Assembly (NCBI GenBank): GCA_965603125.1
Contig: CBFDBU010000004.1
Coordinates: forward strand, 62,001 to 126,000
Source: JAJRTA01 sp965603125
Lineage (GTDB): Bacteria > Zixibacteria > MSB-5A5 > GN15 > FEB-12
Direction: 5' to 3'
DNA: 64,000 bases
Below the pieces are notes generated by a model. The model saw only the letters and a program-made list of their open reading frames with translations. It searched no databases and had not been told where the DNA came from. Positions 25,161 through 34,649 of this stretch are shown in pieces. The position numbers and the translations under genes are program-made. Position 1 is the first letter of the stretch; each line of letters starts with the position of its first letter.

Positions 25161-27247
25161 CTATTCATATTTCAGGCTGTCTACGGGGTTGGCCCGGGCC
25201 GCCTGAACAGCCTGGTAGCCAACGGTGGCGATGGCCACGACCAGGGTCATCGCTCCGGAGAGGACGAAGATACTGGGACTAATGCTGGTCCTAAACGCAA
25301 AGGTTTGCAGCCAACGATGCATAATATAGTAGGCAATCGGCCAGGCGATAACATTGGCTATCAATACCCATTTGACCAGCTCAGTGGTCAATAGAGCGGC
25401 TATTCCCCGAGTCGTCGCTCCGTGTACCTTGCGCACGCCGATTTCTTTAGTGCGCCGTCGAGCCGAATGCGATGCCATCCCGAACAGACCGAGGCAGGCG
25501 ACGAAGATAGCCAGCAGGCTGAAGGAAATGGCAATCTTCCCCAGCCGCTCCTCCGCCCGATATTGTTCTGCGAATCTTTGATCCACAAAGAAATAATCGA
25601 ACGGCGCCCCGCCGGACAGTTGATCCCACCGGTCGCGGATCATATCCAGCGTACGCGAGATATCCGTTGTCTCTATCCGAATCGAAAGATACGTAAAGGG
25701 TGATGGCGATGACCAAATGATGACGAGAGGTTCGATCGATTCGTGGAGATTCGTGTAATGGAAGTCTTTGATGACGCCGATTACTTTTCTTGGATGCCAG
25801 CCAGGTCCCTCTGGCGTTGAGATTCGCACTCTGATGGTTTTTCCAATGGCGTCTTCCCAGCCCAATTTTCGAGCCGCCGCTTCATTAATAAGCAGGGCAT
25901 CAACGCTGTCGCTTCCCATCTGAGGTGAGAAGTTCCTCCCCGCTGTCAGCTCCAATCCAAACGTCGGCTGGCAGGATTCATCGGCAAACATCTCAACCAT
26001 AAGCATGCCTTCCTCGTTGAACCCCTCGGGCTGGAAATTTGTCATCAGGGCTTCCTCACCCGGCACGGCCGACGATAGACTCGCCTGGATAACTCCGCGG
26101 GTACGTACCATCTCACTCTTCATCGTGGCGGCAGCGGCAGCCGCCAAATTGCCCACGCCGCGAAGGACCAGCAGCTGGTCCTCGGCGAAACCCAGATTCT
26201 TGTCTTTCATGAAATTCACCTAGTCGTATATCGTGGTCGTACCGATTATAAGAGCGATTGAGATGGTGTATTGTCCGACTACCAAAACGCGTCTGAGCAT
26301 CGAACGCGAATCGGTCGGGCAGTACAGACCTTTCAATGCCGCCGCCGGCTTCATCGACGACAGGGAAACGGCGGGATAAATTCCAGCGACCAAGCCCACA
26401 AGTATGGCAAACAGGACAATTCCAGGTATAATCCAGGGGGGAGCGAGGTACGCCAATTCAAGGTCACGCTGAGTCATCGTATTGAATGACGGCAAGGCGA
26501 GCTCGATCAAAATCAACGCGATGACGAGGGCCGCGAGGCTGAGGAGTATCGATTCCATCAGGAGCTGAAACGTCAATCTGCCATGATCCGCGCCGAACGT
26601 CTTCCTGACGCCGATTTCCTTCACGCGGTGGGCCGATCCGGCCATCGTCAGGTTGATGAAATTCGCGCAGGCAATCAACAATACTCCTATGGCTATGCCG
26701 ATGAAAAGCATGATATACGCAACGTTTCCTCTTCGCTCGCCTATCTCTCCCTCAAAATCCGAGTACAAATGTACTTCTGTCAACGGCTGAAGATGGACAG
26801 TCAGAAGGATCCCTTTCTGTTTTAATGTGTTTCCGAAACCCTCGTCTATGACCGAGGAAACCTTCCCTTCAAGATCCTCGACCCTGGCGTCGGGAGCGGC
26901 CCTTATATAGGTAAATTTATCTATGTTTCCCCACCGCCACACATCATTAAGCTCGGTTGAGTAAAGAGAGCGATAGGAGCGGAGAAGGTCAAATGAAAGG
27001 TGGGAGTTTGGTGGGACCTTGTCGATCACGCCTGTCACCGTGTATTCGTCTCCCCAGGATCGCAGGATTTTGCCCAGCGGGTCCTCATCGCCAAAGTACT
27101 TGCGGGCGATGTCTCGGGTAATTACAAGGCTGTGGGCCTTTGCCAGGGCCGTCTGGGGATCTCCCTGAACCAGGGGAAACGTGAAGACGCTGAAGAATTG
27201 AGAATCGGCGTAGAGTATATTTTCTTCAAAGAATCGGTTATTGCCGT
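25161..27247 (-). pseudogene. MacB/FtsX-type ABC permease, broken (amber codon and missing 5' end)
   Basis: One continuous frame encodes the periplasmic domain (YGNNRFFEEN, DPLGKILRSWGDEYTVTGVI), a first FtsX domain, a second periplasmic domain and a C-terminal FtsX domain ending near NPVDSLKYE. It is interrupted once by an in-frame TAG at 26220-26222, where relatives usually have Gln (TIYDxxNFMKDKNLGF). At the 5' side homology stops at about 27247, with an in-frame TAA shortly upstream and no start codon; the N-terminal membrane segment is gone. Intact relatives are about 800 residues and export peptides or lipids or transmit signals with an ATPase partner, absent here. Confidence 0.85.
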
Positions 27248-27583
27248 AAATACCGCAAGCCGCTTAAACGAATCAACTCCCCCGCCAAGACGCACCTTAT
27301 GGAATACCCCTGGCCGGGCAACGTGCGCGAACTCCAGCATGCGGTGGAACGGGCTCTCATTCTGGGAGATGCCCCCGTCCTAGAAGTCGACGATTTCCTC
27401 CTCGCCAAGCGATTACGCAAGGATGGCGATGTGGTTGTCGACGACGTTAGACTCAGTTCGGTTGAAGAAACAGTCATCCGCCGGGTGTTGACTCGGTGCG
27501 GCGGAAACATAACTCGTGCCGCCAAAACCCTCGGACTGACTCGCGCTGCTTTGTACCGGCGACTGGAGAAGTATGGTATATAG
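27248..27583 (+). pseudogene. NtrC-type sigma54 activator, 3' part only
   Basis: The frame opens at the junction with KYRKPLKRIN and continues through YPWPGNVRELQHAVERALIL, the end of the AAA+ domain, and a Fis-type helix-turn-helix (VIRRVLTRCGGNITRAAKTL, then GLTRAALYRRLEKYGI). Receiver and most of the sigma54-interacting ATPase domain are missing. An internal ATG (27299) could at most give a 94-residue DNA-binding fragment. Its stop overlaps the start of the histidine kinase by 11 bp, so they were a two-component pair. Confidence 0.85.
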
Positions 27584-28919
27584 ACGGTTCCGTGTCGTCT
27601 GCATCGTGCGCATTCTTATTCTTACCGCTACTGTGATGCTCCTGGCCTATTTGGTTTTCAATACTTCCCTCTATGCCACGATGATCATGGCGGGGCTGGC
27701 TGTGATCTATCAAGTACATGGACTGATTGACTTCGTGGAAAAGACCAACCGAAGCGTCACCAGCTTCCTCGAATCAATCAAGTATTCTGATTTTTCCGAC
27801 CAAATCACCTCCGGTCTGCGCGGGAAGTCCTTTGACGAATTGAACGCCGCCTTTGCCGATGTCACCCAACGTTTCCGCGATCTGCGCCAGGACCGAGAGG
27901 AAAACTACCGCTACCTGCAGACGGTGATTCAGCACGTCGGTATGGGGCTTATCGCCTTTGATGAAAAGGGCGAGGTCGAGCTTATCAACAAAGCCGCCCG
28001 GCGACTTTTTCACGCGGCCAGCCTGAAAAACATCGAAAAGCTCAAAGCCTTCAGCGTTGATCTCGTCGAACGGTTGCGCGCCGCCCAACCGGGGCAGCAA
28101 CAGCTGGTGACCGTACGAAATACCAATGATGTCCTCCAGTTGTCAGTGTACACCACGCGCCTGCACCTGAGATACCGGCATATAATCCTAGCGTCATTCC
28201 AGAACATCAGCAGTGAATTGAGTGCCCGGGAAATGGACGCCTGGCAAAATCTCATTCGCGTCCTGACCCACGAGATTCGCAACTCTCTCACGCCGATCAG
28301 TTCCCTGGCGGCGACGGTCGAGGATATGGTGACGACCCCAAGTCCGACTGATGAAACGGCCGGCCAGGATGGCAATCAAGACCTGCGCGAAGCGTTAGGG
28401 ACAATCCGCCAAAGGTGCGATGGCCTCTTAAGCTTCGTAGATGCCTATCGGCGCCTGACCCGCCTGCCCAAACCGATATTCCGTCTCTTCCGGGTGAGCG
28501 AATTGCTGCATGACACAGCACAACTTGTTATGCCGGAAATCACCGCTCATGGCAGCCGGTTGGAGTGTTCAGTCGAACCGGATAATCTCGAACTGGTTGC
28601 TGACAGGCAGTTGGTCGAGCAGGTGCTGCTGAACCTGCTTCGAAATGCCGTCGATGCCTTGTTCCACCGGCCGGATGCAAGTGTAACTATGAGAGCTTTC
28701 GGGACTGCCGACGGACGCGTGGCGATTTCAGTCAGCGACAACGGTCCCGGAATCGTAGCGGAGGCTCTCGAGCAAATCTTTGTCCCGTTCTACACGGCCA
28801 AGAAGGGCGGCTCGGGAATCGGTTTGAGTTTATCCCGACAGATAATGCGTCTCCATCGCGGCACTCTCACCGTCCGCTCCGTTCCCGACAAGGAAACGAT
28901 CCTCACTCTCTTATTATAG
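27573..28919 (+). CDS. NtrY-like sensor histidine kinase
   Basis: 448 residues: two membrane segments (about 10-50) with almost no periplasmic loop, a HAMP-like/helical linker, a PAS-type domain (about 110-200), a HisKA domain with LTHEIRNSLTPI (His233), and a HATPase_c domain with NLLRNAVDAL, DNGPGI and GGSGIGLSL. Complete, but its cognate NtrC-type regulator has lost its receiver domain, so the kinase is probably an orphan. In similar loci such pairs sit beside MacB-like permeases. Confidence 0.88.
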   Translation: MVYRRFRVVCIVRILILTATVMLLAYLVFNTSLYATMIMAGLAVIYQVHGLIDFVEKTNRSVTSFLESIKYSDFSDQITSGLRGKSFDELNAAFADVTQRFRDLRQDREENYRYLQTVIQHVGMGLIAFDEKGEVELINKAARRLFHAASLKNIEKLKAFSVDLVERLRAAQPGQQQLVTVRNTNDVLQLSVYTTRLHLRYRHIILASFQNISSELSAREMDAWQNLIRVLTHEIRNSLTPISSLAATVEDMVTTPSPTDETAGQDGNQDLREALGTIRQRCDGLLSFVDAYRRLTRLPKPIFRLFRVSELLHDTAQLVMPEITAHGSRLECSVEPDNLELVADRQLVEQVLLNLLRNAVDALFHRPDASVTMRAFGTADGRVAISVSDNGPGIVAEALEQIFVPFYTAKKGGSGIGLSLSRQIMRLHRGTLTVRSVPDKETILTLLL

Positions 28920-29160
28920 CCGCGGCATATTGTCATTGCCAGTAGCGGGTGATGTCTCCAAGCCCCCCCCCCCCCCGCTATAGATCGCGGTTCCGAATCC
29001 AGCCGGAGACAGGGTGAGAAACCCGGTGCTGTGGGCGACCGGCATTCCGCGGTTGTCCCATCGATTCGGTTTTCATGTTCTGCAGGGTTCTGGTCCGACG
29101 GAGTTGGATCGTGACACTCGGTGGCCGGTTCGATGGTTAGGCCAGTGCCGACTTAGGGGA

Positions 29161-29194
29161 AAAGAGATAACTCGCTGTTTTGCAGCGCGTTATT
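29161..29194 (-). terminator. Probable terminator of the integrase gene
   Basis: ATAAC-T-CGCTG (29168-29178) pairs with CAGCG-C-GTTAT (29184-29194): ten pairs with one mismatch around a 5-nt loop. On the minus strand it is followed by CTCTTTT. It lies 44 bp after the integrase stop codon. Confidence 0.5.
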
Positions 29195-29202
29195 AAACTC
29201 AG

Positions 29203-29230
29203 CGGGGTGGAAAAGACTCGAACTCACTGA
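29203..29230 (-). other. tRNA 3'-end-like fragment, candidate attachment site
   Basis: The minus strand just past the integrase stop reads GTGAGTTCGAGTCTTTTCC followed by ACCCCG, resembling a T-arm (TTCGAGT loop) and acceptor 3' strand of a tRNA. No 5' part is present, and the T-stem pairs imperfectly. Integrative elements often leave such a fragment at the boundary. It does not match the nearby tRNA-Ser. Confidence 0.3.
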
Positions 29231-29237
29231 CTTTTGT

Positions 29238-30341
29238 CTACCCAAACTCCAGCTTATCCACTGCATCTGCCAGATGTTCGGGCGCCAGGTGGGCATAGAT
29301 CATGGTGGTCTGAATATCGGAGTGGCCCATGAGCTTCTGAACTGTGGGGAGATCAACGCCGCTCATCACCAAATGGGAAGCAAACGTATGTCGCAACGTG
29401 TGAACCTTGGTCAGGCCATCGATATCAGCCTGCTTGGCTGTCCGAATCAATTGCTCCCGCAACTTGGTGCGAATCTTACCACCATCCCTATGGGAAAACA
29501 CGAAGTCGCTCTGCAGATGTTGATCGTTCCCCTCTTTCAGTCGACGAAGCAGTTCCAACAACTGGCCGCCAATTGGTATCTCTCTCTCGCCTGTCTTGGG
29601 TTGCCAGAACTCCTTACGGCGAATACTGATCTTCCGGCGCTCAAAGTCGACATCATCCCAGATCAGATTCTCCAGCTCCGCCTTGCGCATGCCACTGTTG
29701 AGAAAAGTGAAGTAGATTGGATAGAGGTCGTCGGAACTGGCATCCAACAGCCGTCGACACTCATCCTTGGTCAGGAACCGCGCCGGCTTGGCATCGTTGA
29801 CCTTCAGCTTCAGGACATTCTTGGTCGGGTTCTCACGAAGGTACCCCCACTTGATGCCCAGGTTGAACACGGTCCTTAGAACACCGACCTCGAAGTTGAT
29901 GGTATGCGCCCGCGCACCACGACGAGTGTACTCCCGGACATCATCCTCCGATTCAACAGGCTGACCGTTGGGATTGGTCCAGTTATTCTTGCGGGTTGTC
30001 TTGTATCGATCAATCACTTCGGTTGTGACTTGAGACACAAAGCCAATGCCGGAGTATTTGGCCTTCAGGAAGGCCAGGAAGTGCTCTATGACAGCACGGT
30101 ATCGACTCGTCGTCGTTGGCTGATGGTTGGTCCGGGAGTATTCCAGAACGCGTTCGAAGAACTTCTCAGTACCGATGTCATTCTTGGTGAAACCGAACTC
30201 GTCGCGAGCGATCTTGACTTCGGCGTCCTTAAGAGCCAGTTCGGCAATCTTCTTGGAAGTGCCAACTTTCCTCCTGATACGCCGGCCTTTCACCCGGATA
30301 TCGATGCACCACTGTTTTCCTCTCTTGTAGATTCTTGCCAT
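29238..30341 (-). CDS. Tyrosine recombinase / phage-type integrase
   Basis: 367 residues. N-terminal Arm/AP2-like DNA-binding part (ARIYKRGKQWCIDIRVKGRR), SAM-like core-binding domain (about 65-170), and a catalytic domain with Arg in NSGMRKAELENL, HTLRHTFASHL (HxxR), GHSDIQTT and the nucleophile Tyr in MIYAHLAPEHL. All catalytic positions are present. ATG at 30341 has GGAG 9 nt upstream. It lies 111 bp from the 3' end of tRNA-Ser, a common integration target. No other element genes remain between it and core genes, so the element is reduced or its extent is unclear. Confidence 0.92.
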   Translation of the reverse strand: MARIYKRGKQWCIDIRVKGRRIRRKVGTSKKIAELALKDAEVKIARDEFGFTKNDIGTEKFFERVLEYSRTNHQPTTTSRYRAVIEHFLAFLKAKYSGIGFVSQVTTEVIDRYKTTRKNNWTNPNGQPVESEDDVREYTRRGARAHTINFEVGVLRTVFNLGIKWGYLRENPTKNVLKLKVNDAKPARFLTKDECRRLLDASSDDLYPIYFTFLNSGMRKAELENLIWDDVDFERRKISIRRKEFWQPKTGEREIPIGGQLLELLRRLKEGNDQHLQSDFVFSHRDGGKIRTKLREQLIRTAKQADIDGLTKVHTLRHTFASHLVMSGVDLPTVQKLMGHSDIQTTMIYAHLAPEHLADAVDKLEFG

Positions 30342-30452
30342 AATGGGCTTCTCCAAGTTGGCACGTATTAGGCACAGCCACTTTCCACCCCCAATATCGG
30401 CATATCTAATCCGTTGTCAAGTAAAACCTTACGTAATCAAGCAGAAATAAAG

Positions 30453-30538
30453 CGGAGAGGCAGGGATTCGAACCCTGGATAGGGGTTACCTATACACGCT
30501 TTCCAGGCGTGCTCCTTAAACCACTCGGACACCTCTCC
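30453..30538 (-). tRNA. tRNA-Ser (anticodon GGA)
   Basis: Class II tRNA of 86 nt: acceptor GGAGAGG/CCTCTCC, D-stem TCC/GGA, anticodon stem CACGC/GCGTG with loop CTGGAAA (anticodon GGA), long variable arm ATAGG/CCTAT, T-arm CAGGG-TTCGAAT-CCCTG, discriminator G. CCA is not encoded. Reads UCC and UCU codons. Confidence 0.97.
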
Positions 30539-30650
30539 GTACGAGCATAATCGGCCCCTCTGTGACCGACACACAAGCCGCTAATTAATGCCAAATCGAT
30601 CGAAAGACAAGCTCAATTACCGAGCCGCGATGATGCGCTGCTCAGTCCGG

Positions 30651-31412
30651 TCAGACGCCGTGTTTGAGTTGGTGGTGCCCGGTGAAGAACTTCCGTACCG
30701 TCAATTCAACCGCCACCACCGAAGTGACCGTCACCGCGGCGAGGAGCATGTATGCCACAATAACCTGCAGCAGCACCGCCTCCAACGGATCGGCTCCGGC
30801 TAAGATCATACCCGTCATAGCGCCGGGCAGGGCAACTATGCCGACCGTCTTCAGGAAGTTGAGTATGGAAATCATTCCCGTGCGGGCGGCGGCGCGCTGA
30901 TAGTCGCCCGACGCGCACCGCCAGCTTTTCCCCAGGGCCAGTGAGGTCTCAAGGCGCAGTCGGTTGCTTCTGATATCGGAGGTGAGGCGATCTATGGTCA
31001 GAGCCGAGGCGTTCATGGCGTTGCCGATGATCATCCCTGAAAGCGGGATAACGTAGCGGGCCTCAAACGTGATGATGTCCAGGACCAGCATCGTACCTAA
31101 GGTAAGAGAAGATCCGACAAACATCGCCGCCACGGCGACCGCGAACGAACCTTTGAGAGATTTCACGCGCCCCGAGGCGGCGCGAGCGCCGACAGTCAGC
31201 ATGATCAGCATTGCCAGCACAATGAGCCAGATTGACTCCAGGTCGAAAATGAACTGAAGCGCGTAACCTACCGCCACAAGCTGGATGACGGCGCGAATCG
31301 ACCCGAAGGCCATATCCTTAGCTACCGACAGACCGCGCCAGCGGCCGACTCCCACTGCAACGGCGACGAGCACCAGCGCCAGCAGGACCTCCGTGAATCC
31401 CGGTGACGTCAT
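30651..31412 (-). CDS. fetB: FetB-type ABC exporter permease
   Basis: 253 residues, about seven membrane segments, matching the UPF0014/FetB family (VIQLVAVGYALQFIF, LSGMIIGNAMNASAL, LPGAMTGMILAGADPL). In E. coli FetAB exports iron under oxidative stress. ATG at 31412 overlaps the fetA stop as ATGA, so the pair is coupled. Confidence 0.88.
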   Translation of the reverse strand: MTSPGFTEVLLALVLVAVAVGVGRWRGLSVAKDMAFGSIRAVIQLVAVGYALQFIFDLESIWLIVLAMLIMLTVGARAASGRVKSLKGSFAVAVAAMFVGSSLTLGTMLVLDIITFEARYVIPLSGMIIGNAMNASALTIDRLTSDIRSNRLRLETSLALGKSWRCASGDYQRAAARTGMISILNFLKTVGIVALPGAMTGMILAGADPLEAVLLQVIVAYMLLAAVTVTSVVAVELTVRKFFTGHHQLKHGV

Positions 31413-32137
31413 GTCAACTCCCGATCCCGGTACTTGCGGCCCAGCGCTGTCCGGGGCCTGCTGACCACTTCTTCGCAAGGGCCGGACTCCACCAACTTGC
31501 CGTCGACCATCAGCAGAGCCTCTCCCCCCATGCGAATCGCCTGCTCCGGATTGTGACTGACCATGATGACCGTCAATCCCTTCTCGTCTGCCATGCGCCT
31601 TATGAGCGACTCAATCGCCTCCGAATGGCCGGGATCCAGAGCCGAGGTCGGCTCATCGAGGAGAGCTACGGATGGTTCCGTCGCCAGCAATCTTGCCAGC
31701 GCCACGCGCTGCTTCTCCCCGACGCTCAGGTTGTCCCCGTCGGCATCAATCAGTTCGCCCGTGATCTGCGCCAGGTTCGCCAGACTTACCAGTTCTTCAT
31801 CGGTAAGCCCGGCGTCGGCATAGCGGATATTGTCGCGCGCGGTGCCCTCAAACAGGTAAGGCGTCTGAAAAAGACAGCCCACGCGACGGCGCAGTTCACA
31901 GGGCGGGATCGTTTCCACATCCACACCATCGAAAAGGACCTTTCCACCACCTGGTTCATCGAGACGGTTTACAAGGCGCAGCAGCGAGGTTTTTCCGGCC
32001 CCGGAAGGACCCAGAATACAGTGGATTTTTCCTCTCTGGAAGGAGTACGTGAAATCGTCCACGATCGCCCTGGTTCCTTTGCCCGTCGAGACTGATCGCG
32101 AAAGACCTCTCAGCTCAAGAGCAACGGCGGATGACAC
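31409..32137 (-). CDS. fetA: FetA-type ABC exporter ATP-binding protein
   Basis: 242-residue ABC ATPase: Walker A GPSGAGKTS, Q-loop LFQTPYLF, signature LSVGEKQRVALAR (Val in place of the second Gly of LSGGQ), Walker B VALLDEPTSALD, H-loop VSHN. Partner of fetB directly downstream. The operon continues upstream into the HD nuclease gene, 3 bp away. Confidence 0.88.
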   Translation of the reverse strand: MSSAVALELRGLSRSVSTGKGTRAIVDDFTYSFQRGKIHCILGPSGAGKTSLLRLVNRLDEPGGGKVLFDGVDVETIPPCELRRRVGCLFQTPYLFEGTARDNIRYADAGLTDEELVSLANLAQITGELIDADGDNLSVGEKQRVALARLLATEPSVALLDEPTSALDPGHSEAIESLIRRMADEKGLTVIMVSHNPEQAIRMGGEALLMVDGKLVESGPCEEVVSRPRTALGRKYRDRELT

Positions 32138-32140
32138 TGT

Positions 32141-33091
32141 TTACTCCTCCGGGGTGTTGCCGAAGTACAGATAGCGATTGAGCAGTTTTACGTATTCGGA
32201 CCAGCCGGTTTCGCCCTGTCTTTCACGAATTCGGTCTATGGCGCCCATCTTGCTGTCTATCTCGTCACAGTAGTACAGCACGAACGCCTCGGGCATCTGC
32301 GGCACCACCGGTGATGCGTACTCGAGCTCGCCGTGATGGGCGAGAAGCATGTGTCTGAGTTCGGTCAAGAGCGAGTCGGGGAAGGCCTCGATTGTCGCGG
32401 CGCGCTCCGATATCCACCGGTCGACGATACAGATGTGGCCGACCAGCCGGCCCTCGGTGGTGTAGTCGATCACGATATCGGTGGAATACTGGGCCATCTT
32501 CCCCGCATCGTGAAAAAGTCCGCCGAAAACAAGGTAGTCCTTGTTGAGGAAATCGTAGTTGGCCGCTACGCCCAGGGCCAGTTCGGCCACGTTGGCTGAA
32601 TGTTCGGCGAGTCCGCCGATACACGCGTGATGCCAGAGCTTGCCGGCAGCGGCATGAAGGAAGGCCTCCAGGTACTCCTCATCCTTCAGGAACGAGTCGG
32701 TCAGGGACTTAATGTAGTTGTTCTCTATCCTGTCCGCGAGGGCGAGTATGCGCGCGCGACGTTGTTCGAGAGGCTGCGCGGAGTGCGGCATGATGTCCTC
32801 CAGCGCGTACTCATCATCCCCGGCCGGCCGGATTCGTTCTATTGAAAGCTGCCGTCTGTTGTTGTACTCGCCGACCACACCTTGCACCTTTACAACCATC
32901 CCTTCGGCCAACTCGACCAAGCTGAACTGGTCCGGTTTCCAGATGACACCGGCTATTCTGCCCGAACTGTCTCCCAGTTCGAGTGTGATGAACTTACCTC
33001 GTGTGAACTCACGCACGACCTTCTTGCGCACCGAGAAGAACCCGGTGACGCGGTCCTCGAGAACGAAATCGGTGATGCGTTTGTCATCCAT
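32141..33091 (-). CDS. YhaM-like 3'-5' exoribonuclease (OB-fold plus HD domain)
   Basis: 316 residues. N-terminal OB-fold (about 12-90, with FITLELGDSSGRIAGVIW) and a C-terminal HD phosphohydrolase domain: His in AEHSANVAEL, GGLFHDAGKM (HD) and LLAHHGELEYASP. This matches YhaM/CBF1, a 3'-5' exonuclease of RNA and some DNA. The ATG at 33091 begins directly before the OB-fold; 36 further in-frame codons upstream look non-coding. First gene of an operon with fetAB. Confidence 0.88.
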   Translation of the reverse strand: MDDKRITDFVLEDRVTGFFSVRKKVVREFTRGKFITLELGDSSGRIAGVIWKPDQFSLVELAEGMVVKVQGVVGEYNNRRQLSIERIRPAGDDEYALEDIMPHSAQPLEQRRARILALADRIENNYIKSLTDSFLKDEEYLEAFLHAAAGKLWHHACIGGLAEHSANVAELALGVAANYDFLNKDYLVFGGLFHDAGKMAQYSTDIVIDYTTEGRLVGHICIVDRWISERAATIEAFPDSLLTELRHMLLAHHGELEYASPVVPQMPEAFVLYYCDEIDSKMGAIDRIRERQGETGWSEYVKLLNRYLYFGNTPEE

Positions 33092-33315
33092 ACCGGTCAA
33101 TCTAACACCAACGACGTCGATAAACCAACCAAATCTTTGAAGCAGGCCCGGTGGTGCGAGCGGCCCGGCTCCCGCTGTGGCAGACAACGCCACCGGCAAC
33201 AGGCCTGCCGAGAGCGCCTCCCTCTCGCTCCCGGGGACAAAGCAACACGGTTGCGTGTCGGCGCTCGAAGATAAGCTTTGCTATGGCGTGTATAAGAGGT
33301 ATATTGGCTTGATTT

Positions 33316-34641
33316 ATGCTTATACTTAACAGATACATCCTGAAGGAACACATCGGGCCGTTCTTCTTCGCCTTCTTCACCATAACGTTTCTACTGATCA
33401 TCGACCTGGTACCGAAGATCATCGATCACGTCATCGACAAGGACCTCGGTATCTGGGTTGTCCTCGAGATTGTCGGACTGAATCTGGCCTGGATGCTGGC
33501 TCTCTCGGTACCCATGTCGGTGCTGGTGGCGACTCTGATGGCGTTCGGCCGTCTGACCTCGGACTTCGAGATTATCGCCATCAAAGCTTCCGGGATCAAC
33601 CTGCTGCGAATCCTCGTCCCCCTTCTGATGGTGGCTGCGGTGGTGATGTTCGGCATGATCCATTTCAACGACAAGATACTGCCCGATCTGAACAAGCGTT
33701 CCCGGCTCCTGTGGGGAGACATATCGGTCATGCGCCCGACACTTGTTTTCCGGTCCGATGTTTTCACCTCCGACATCCCCGGTTTTCTGGTGCTGATTGA
33801 CAAGATAGACCATGCCACCTCGCGTGTCGAAGGTGTCCGCATCACGGAGACCAGGGAGTTCACGAAACCGCGCATTATCGTCGCCGAACACGGCTATATG
33901 GAAATGACCAGCGGCGGCACCAATATGCGCTTCACTCTCTACAACGGGGAGATCCACTCACTGGATATCAACGAACCGGCCAATTACCGCAAAGTGGACT
34001 TCCAGGAGCACATTATCAACGTATTCGACGCCGGGTCGCAACTGGTTCGAACCGAGTCGGATTACCGTAATGACCGTGAGATGCCGATTGGCCGGATGCA
34101 GAGCAAAGTCGACCGCGCCATGACCGCCATCACACCCTTCCGAGAGAACATCAACGCCAGCGTGTCAGGTGTTCTGCGCCAACTTTTCGTGGACAGTCTG
34201 GCCTGGCATAAGGCGGGCGAGATGACCGATTCTGCCGCCTACGAGGAAATCCGGGCCAACGCTGCCGCTTTCGCCCGCAAAGTGGAAAGGGGCCGACGAC
34301 AGATTCTGGCCCAGAGAAAGACCGCCAATAAATACAATATCGAGATCCATAAGAAATACTCCATCCCCGCTGCATCACTGGCCTTCGTCATACTGGGGGC
34401 TCCGCTGGCCGTGCTCTCCAGGCGTGGTGGCATGGGACTGGCCATCGCCATTTCCATCTTCCTGTTCATCATCTACTGGGCCTTCCTGATCGGCGGTGAA
34501 GACCTCGCCGATCGCGGCCTTGTCTCGCCCTTCTGGGCTATGTGGGGCGCCAACGTCCTCATGGGGGTCCTGGGACTATATCTGCTCTATGTTGTTGTCA
34601 GCGAAAAGCCGGTGCTGGCCTACTTTCGGAGGAAGAGGTAA
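33316..34641 (+). CDS. lptF: LPS export permease LptF (YjgP/YjgQ family)
   Basis: 441 residues: N-terminal LNRYILKEHIGPFFFAFF, three membrane segments, a large periplasmic beta-jellyroll domain (about 115-250) with an extra helical insert (about 265-340), and three C-terminal membrane segments. With LptG and the ATPase LptB it extracts LPS from the inner membrane. The insert makes it longer than the usual 360-370 residues. ATG at 33316 has a poor ribosome-binding site. Followed by lptG after 8 bp. Confidence 0.92.
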   Translation: MLILNRYILKEHIGPFFFAFFTITFLLIIDLVPKIIDHVIDKDLGIWVVLEIVGLNLAWMLALSVPMSVLVATLMAFGRLTSDFEIIAIKASGINLLRILVPLLMVAAVVMFGMIHFNDKILPDLNKRSRLLWGDISVMRPTLVFRSDVFTSDIPGFLVLIDKIDHATSRVEGVRITETREFTKPRIIVAEHGYMEMTSGGTNMRFTLYNGEIHSLDINEPANYRKVDFQEHIINVFDAGSQLVRTESDYRNDREMPIGRMQSKVDRAMTAITPFRENINASVSGVLRQLFVDSLAWHKAGEMTDSAAYEEIRANAAAFARKVERGRRQILAQRKTANKYNIEIHKKYSIPAASLAFVILGAPLAVLSRRGGMGLAIAISIFLFIIYWAFLIGGEDLADRGLVSPFWAMWGANVLMGVLGLYLLYVVVSEKPVLAYFRRKR

Positions 34642-34649
34642 CAGGCGCC

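Larger units (their letters stand above)
28920..29237. other. 318-bp intergenic region with a 14-C run
   Basis: Contains 14 consecutive C (28963-28976) shortly after the kinase stop, then GC-rich sequence without a convincing gene, then the integrase terminator and a tRNA-like fragment, both listed separately. Confidence 0.5.
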
